From positions 1 through 32,485 of the forward strand of contig NBLJ01000089.1 of NCBI GenBank assembly GCA_002084545.1: DNA of 32,485 bases. The letters are read 5' to 3'. Every line of letters begins with the position of its first letter. The stretch's first letter is position 1. Below the pieces are notes generated by a model. That model did not search any database and had not been told where the DNA came from. It worked only from the letters and a program-made list of their open reading frames with translations. The position numbers were made by a program, and so were the translations under genes. The DNA is from Desulfobacteraceae bacterium 4572_123 (GTDB taxonomy: Bacteria; Desulfobacterota; Desulfobacteria; Desulfobacterales; 4572-123). Below are positions 30,631-32,485 of the stretch, one piece after another.

Positions 30631-32444
30631 AATTCCACATTGATCTCGATGTCGCCTAAATCGACCACTGACTTCTCAATATTGAGTTCTATCGGACCTG
30701 GCAGGTTTTTCACTTTGATTCTGTCAGCGGAAATACCAAAAGGGATAGTTTCACGTTCTGTCATGAGTGCCAGGGTATACTTTCCCTGACCAAGGTTCTT
30801 AAAGAGGAATCTGCCCTCCTGGTCCAGGGCGCGGGCGTCGACCATGGATATAGGCTGATTCCACATACTGATTTTATCACCTGTCAGGTCGGCTGAGAAA
30901 AGTGCAACCTTTGTATTTGCCGGTATATAACCATTAACCTTTATGCCCCCGGTAATCTTTCCAGCAGTTAACATGGGGGCGGCAGGGATTACTATCCAGT
31001 CGCTGATTTCTGATTGATCAGACTTCAACTGTTCAGCTTTTTTAATCCACTGCCCGGCTTCATCAAACATGTTGAAATGAATGAACCCTGCCGCTATTTT
31101 GGGGATTATTTTTTTGCCGAAATACCAGATTTTTTCATCACTGAAAGCCCTGAGATAACCGATGTTCCTGTCTGTAACCGGCAGGGATTTCATACTGGAG
31201 ATCATCATAATCCGAGGCAGCATGAGGTGAAATGATGCCTTAAACTGGTATTCCCTGCCCAGCTCAATGTCCCAAAGGGCGTGATATCCCTTAAAAAGAA
31301 CATCAAAAGCAGTGTATTTATAGATTGAACCATCCGGATGATTATCAATATACTTAATAATCCTGGTCAAGTTCTCTTCTGAAAGCGTAACAATATTTTT
31401 GCCCATCATGCTGTAACCCTCTACCGCCATAGGCCATTCCTGCAACAGCACACCACTGCTGTTGTCAGCGGATTTGAACAGTAAAATGGTTTTGCTCTGC
31501 TCCGCCGACGAAGAAAGACCGGCGGCTTGGGCAAGGTCCTTTTTGTCAAGGTCGTATTTTACTGCGGCATGTTGATTTATTCCCAACACGGAAAGCAGAC
31601 AGACAACAGCCAGGGCGCCCGGCAGGATTAATCGCCGATACCGGTAGCCCCAATCACGGTTGACAGGCGCAAACCCCAGGGTCAGGCCGGCAACCATGCA
31701 CCCGCATACTGTTAACATTGTGACCATCATAAGCCCAAGATACTTGAAGCCAAGGATCGAAGTTTCACCACTCTGGTCAAGAACTTCACTGATAAGGAGA
31801 AAAAATCTGTTAAATGTCCAGTCAATGCTGAAGAAAAGGCTGGTAGTCAGAATGCCGGCAAGAGCCCCAAGCGCAAGACACTCCAGGGGCCTGGCCTTTT
31901 TGTCAGCTGACCCCATTTTAAAGGAGGAAAGATCTCCTGCCCACCCGGTTTCACCAACAATGAGCCACGTAAGCCCGCCCAATACTGCCGTTTCAAAATA
32001 AGCCGAAATTATGGGGATGCCGGAGATATTGTTATCAGACATAAATGTCATAAATGGCCTGTTTATTGTCATTCCAAGGGCGTATTCTATGACGGCAGCT
32101 AAGAGATAAACACCTGCTAAAGTGACAAGCACGGCGCTGAGTTTCAGTTTGGCGGTTCGGCTCCGCAAGTTGGTGATTGTGATCTGGGGATTCAAAACCA
32201 GAAGACAAAACAGGGCTGTTATGAGTGACACCGTCAGGGTAGGCAAAAAGATAAAAAGGGTGGTGTTTTCAGCTATTCGTTCCGCTATCCCGGTCATGGT
32301 TACGAAATCCTGTTTTTCCGCTATTGTCAGGATCTGGTTAGTCAGATCGGGTGAGGCTATCGCTATCAGGATTGTAGTGACGGCCAGGCCTGTGACAAGA
32401 CCGCATATAGACATCAGTACAATAAAGGATATTTCTTTTTTCAT
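30627..32444 (-). CDS. Seven-helix membrane protein with periplasmic beta-sandwich tail, unknown
   Basis: The 605-residue protein has about seven membrane helices (6-30, 62-84, 103-124, 142-164, 188-207, 235-259, 272-289), then some 310 soluble residues. The tail contains a helical stretch (about 400-470) and a C-terminal domain (about 490-600) with GKITGGIKVNGYIPANTKVA and FLFKNLGQGKYTLAL, which is the pattern of carboxypeptidase-regulatory-like/transthyretin folds. I do not recognise a full-length family. AGGA lies seven bases before ATG 32444. It is the first gene of the four-gene minus-strand cluster; any promoter would lie beyond the window. Confidence 0.7.
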   Translation of the reverse strand: MKKEISFIVLMSICGLVTGLAVTTILIAIASPDLTNQILTIAEKQDFVTMTGIAERIAENTTLFIFLPTLTVSLITALFCLLVLNPQITITNLRSRTAKLKLSAVLVTLAGVYLLAAVIEYALGMTINRPFMTFMSDNNISGIPIISAYFETAVLGGLTWLIVGETGWAGDLSSFKMGSADKKARPLECLALGALAGILTTSLFFSIDWTFNRFFLLISEVLDQSGETSILGFKYLGLMMVTMLTVCGCMVAGLTLGFAPVNRDWGYRYRRLILPGALAVVCLLSVLGINQHAAVKYDLDKKDLAQAAGLSSSAEQSKTILLFKSADNSSGVLLQEWPMAVEGYSMMGKNIVTLSEENLTRIIKYIDNHPDGSIYKYTAFDVLFKGYHALWDIELGREYQFKASFHLMLPRIMMISSMKSLPVTDRNIGYLRAFSDEKIWYFGKKIIPKIAAGFIHFNMFDEAGQWIKKAEQLKSDQSEISDWIVIPAAPMLTAGKITGGIKVNGYIPANTKVALFSADLTGDKISMWNQPISMVDARALDQEGRFLFKNLGQGKYTLALMTERETIPFGISADRIKVKNLPGPIELNIEKSVVDLGDIEINVEL

Positions 32445-32485
32445 AAGGAAATCCTGTTTGACCGTTTAGGTCCGGTCTGCAAATA

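Overview
The window looks like chromosomal DNA of a Gram-negative, probably sulfate-reducer-like member of the Desulfobacterota (Desulfobacterales-type). This is inferred from the gene families, the moderate base composition, lipoprotein signals, a dipeptide (Dpp) transporter, and riboswitch-controlled cobT. No rRNA, tRNA, CRISPR array or complete insertion sequence was seen. All family names are from memory; no search was run.

Left part (1-10.3 kb) is mostly housekeeping on the + strand. It holds a radical SAM protein whose cobalamin-binding half seems cut off by a stop codon, a small unknown protein, a CvfB-like S1 RNA-binding protein converging on a single-domain response regulator, a TPR lipoprotein, a small unknown protein overlapping dusB, a receiver-cyclase, a minus-strand lipoprotein, an AsmA-like protein, and yajD (HNH) divergent from an M20 peptidase.

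Middle (10.3-17.9 kb): a dppABCDF-type peptide uptake operon follows the M20 peptidase, which suggests import followed by hydrolysis. A hairpin terminator after dppA should give excess binding protein over the membrane parts. The operon converges on cobT. Between them lies a palindromic element flanked by an 18-bp near-perfect direct repeat that contains both stop codons. cobT is preceded on its own strand by a cobalamin riboswitch and an intrinsic terminator.

17.9-21.1 kb: a minus-strand cluster (YfcE-type phosphoesterase, YihY/BrkB membrane protein that appears to lack a first membrane segment, DUF4126 membrane protein) and, divergently, ssb with a TTG start.

Right part (21.1-32.5 kb) is accessory in character. 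It starts with a remnant resembling an antitoxin C-terminus, then a 1749-residue protein joining a DEDD exonuclease, a RecQ-type SF2 helicase and a UvrD-type SF1 helicase. Next come decayed small frames, an AbiEi/AbiEii toxin-antitoxin pair, more fragments (one ankyrin-like), and a four-gene minus-strand cluster (7-TM protein with a beta-sandwich tail, WG-repeat protein, two unknown proteins). The helicase fusion beside AbiE is the best candidate for an unusual defence or genome-maintenance module.
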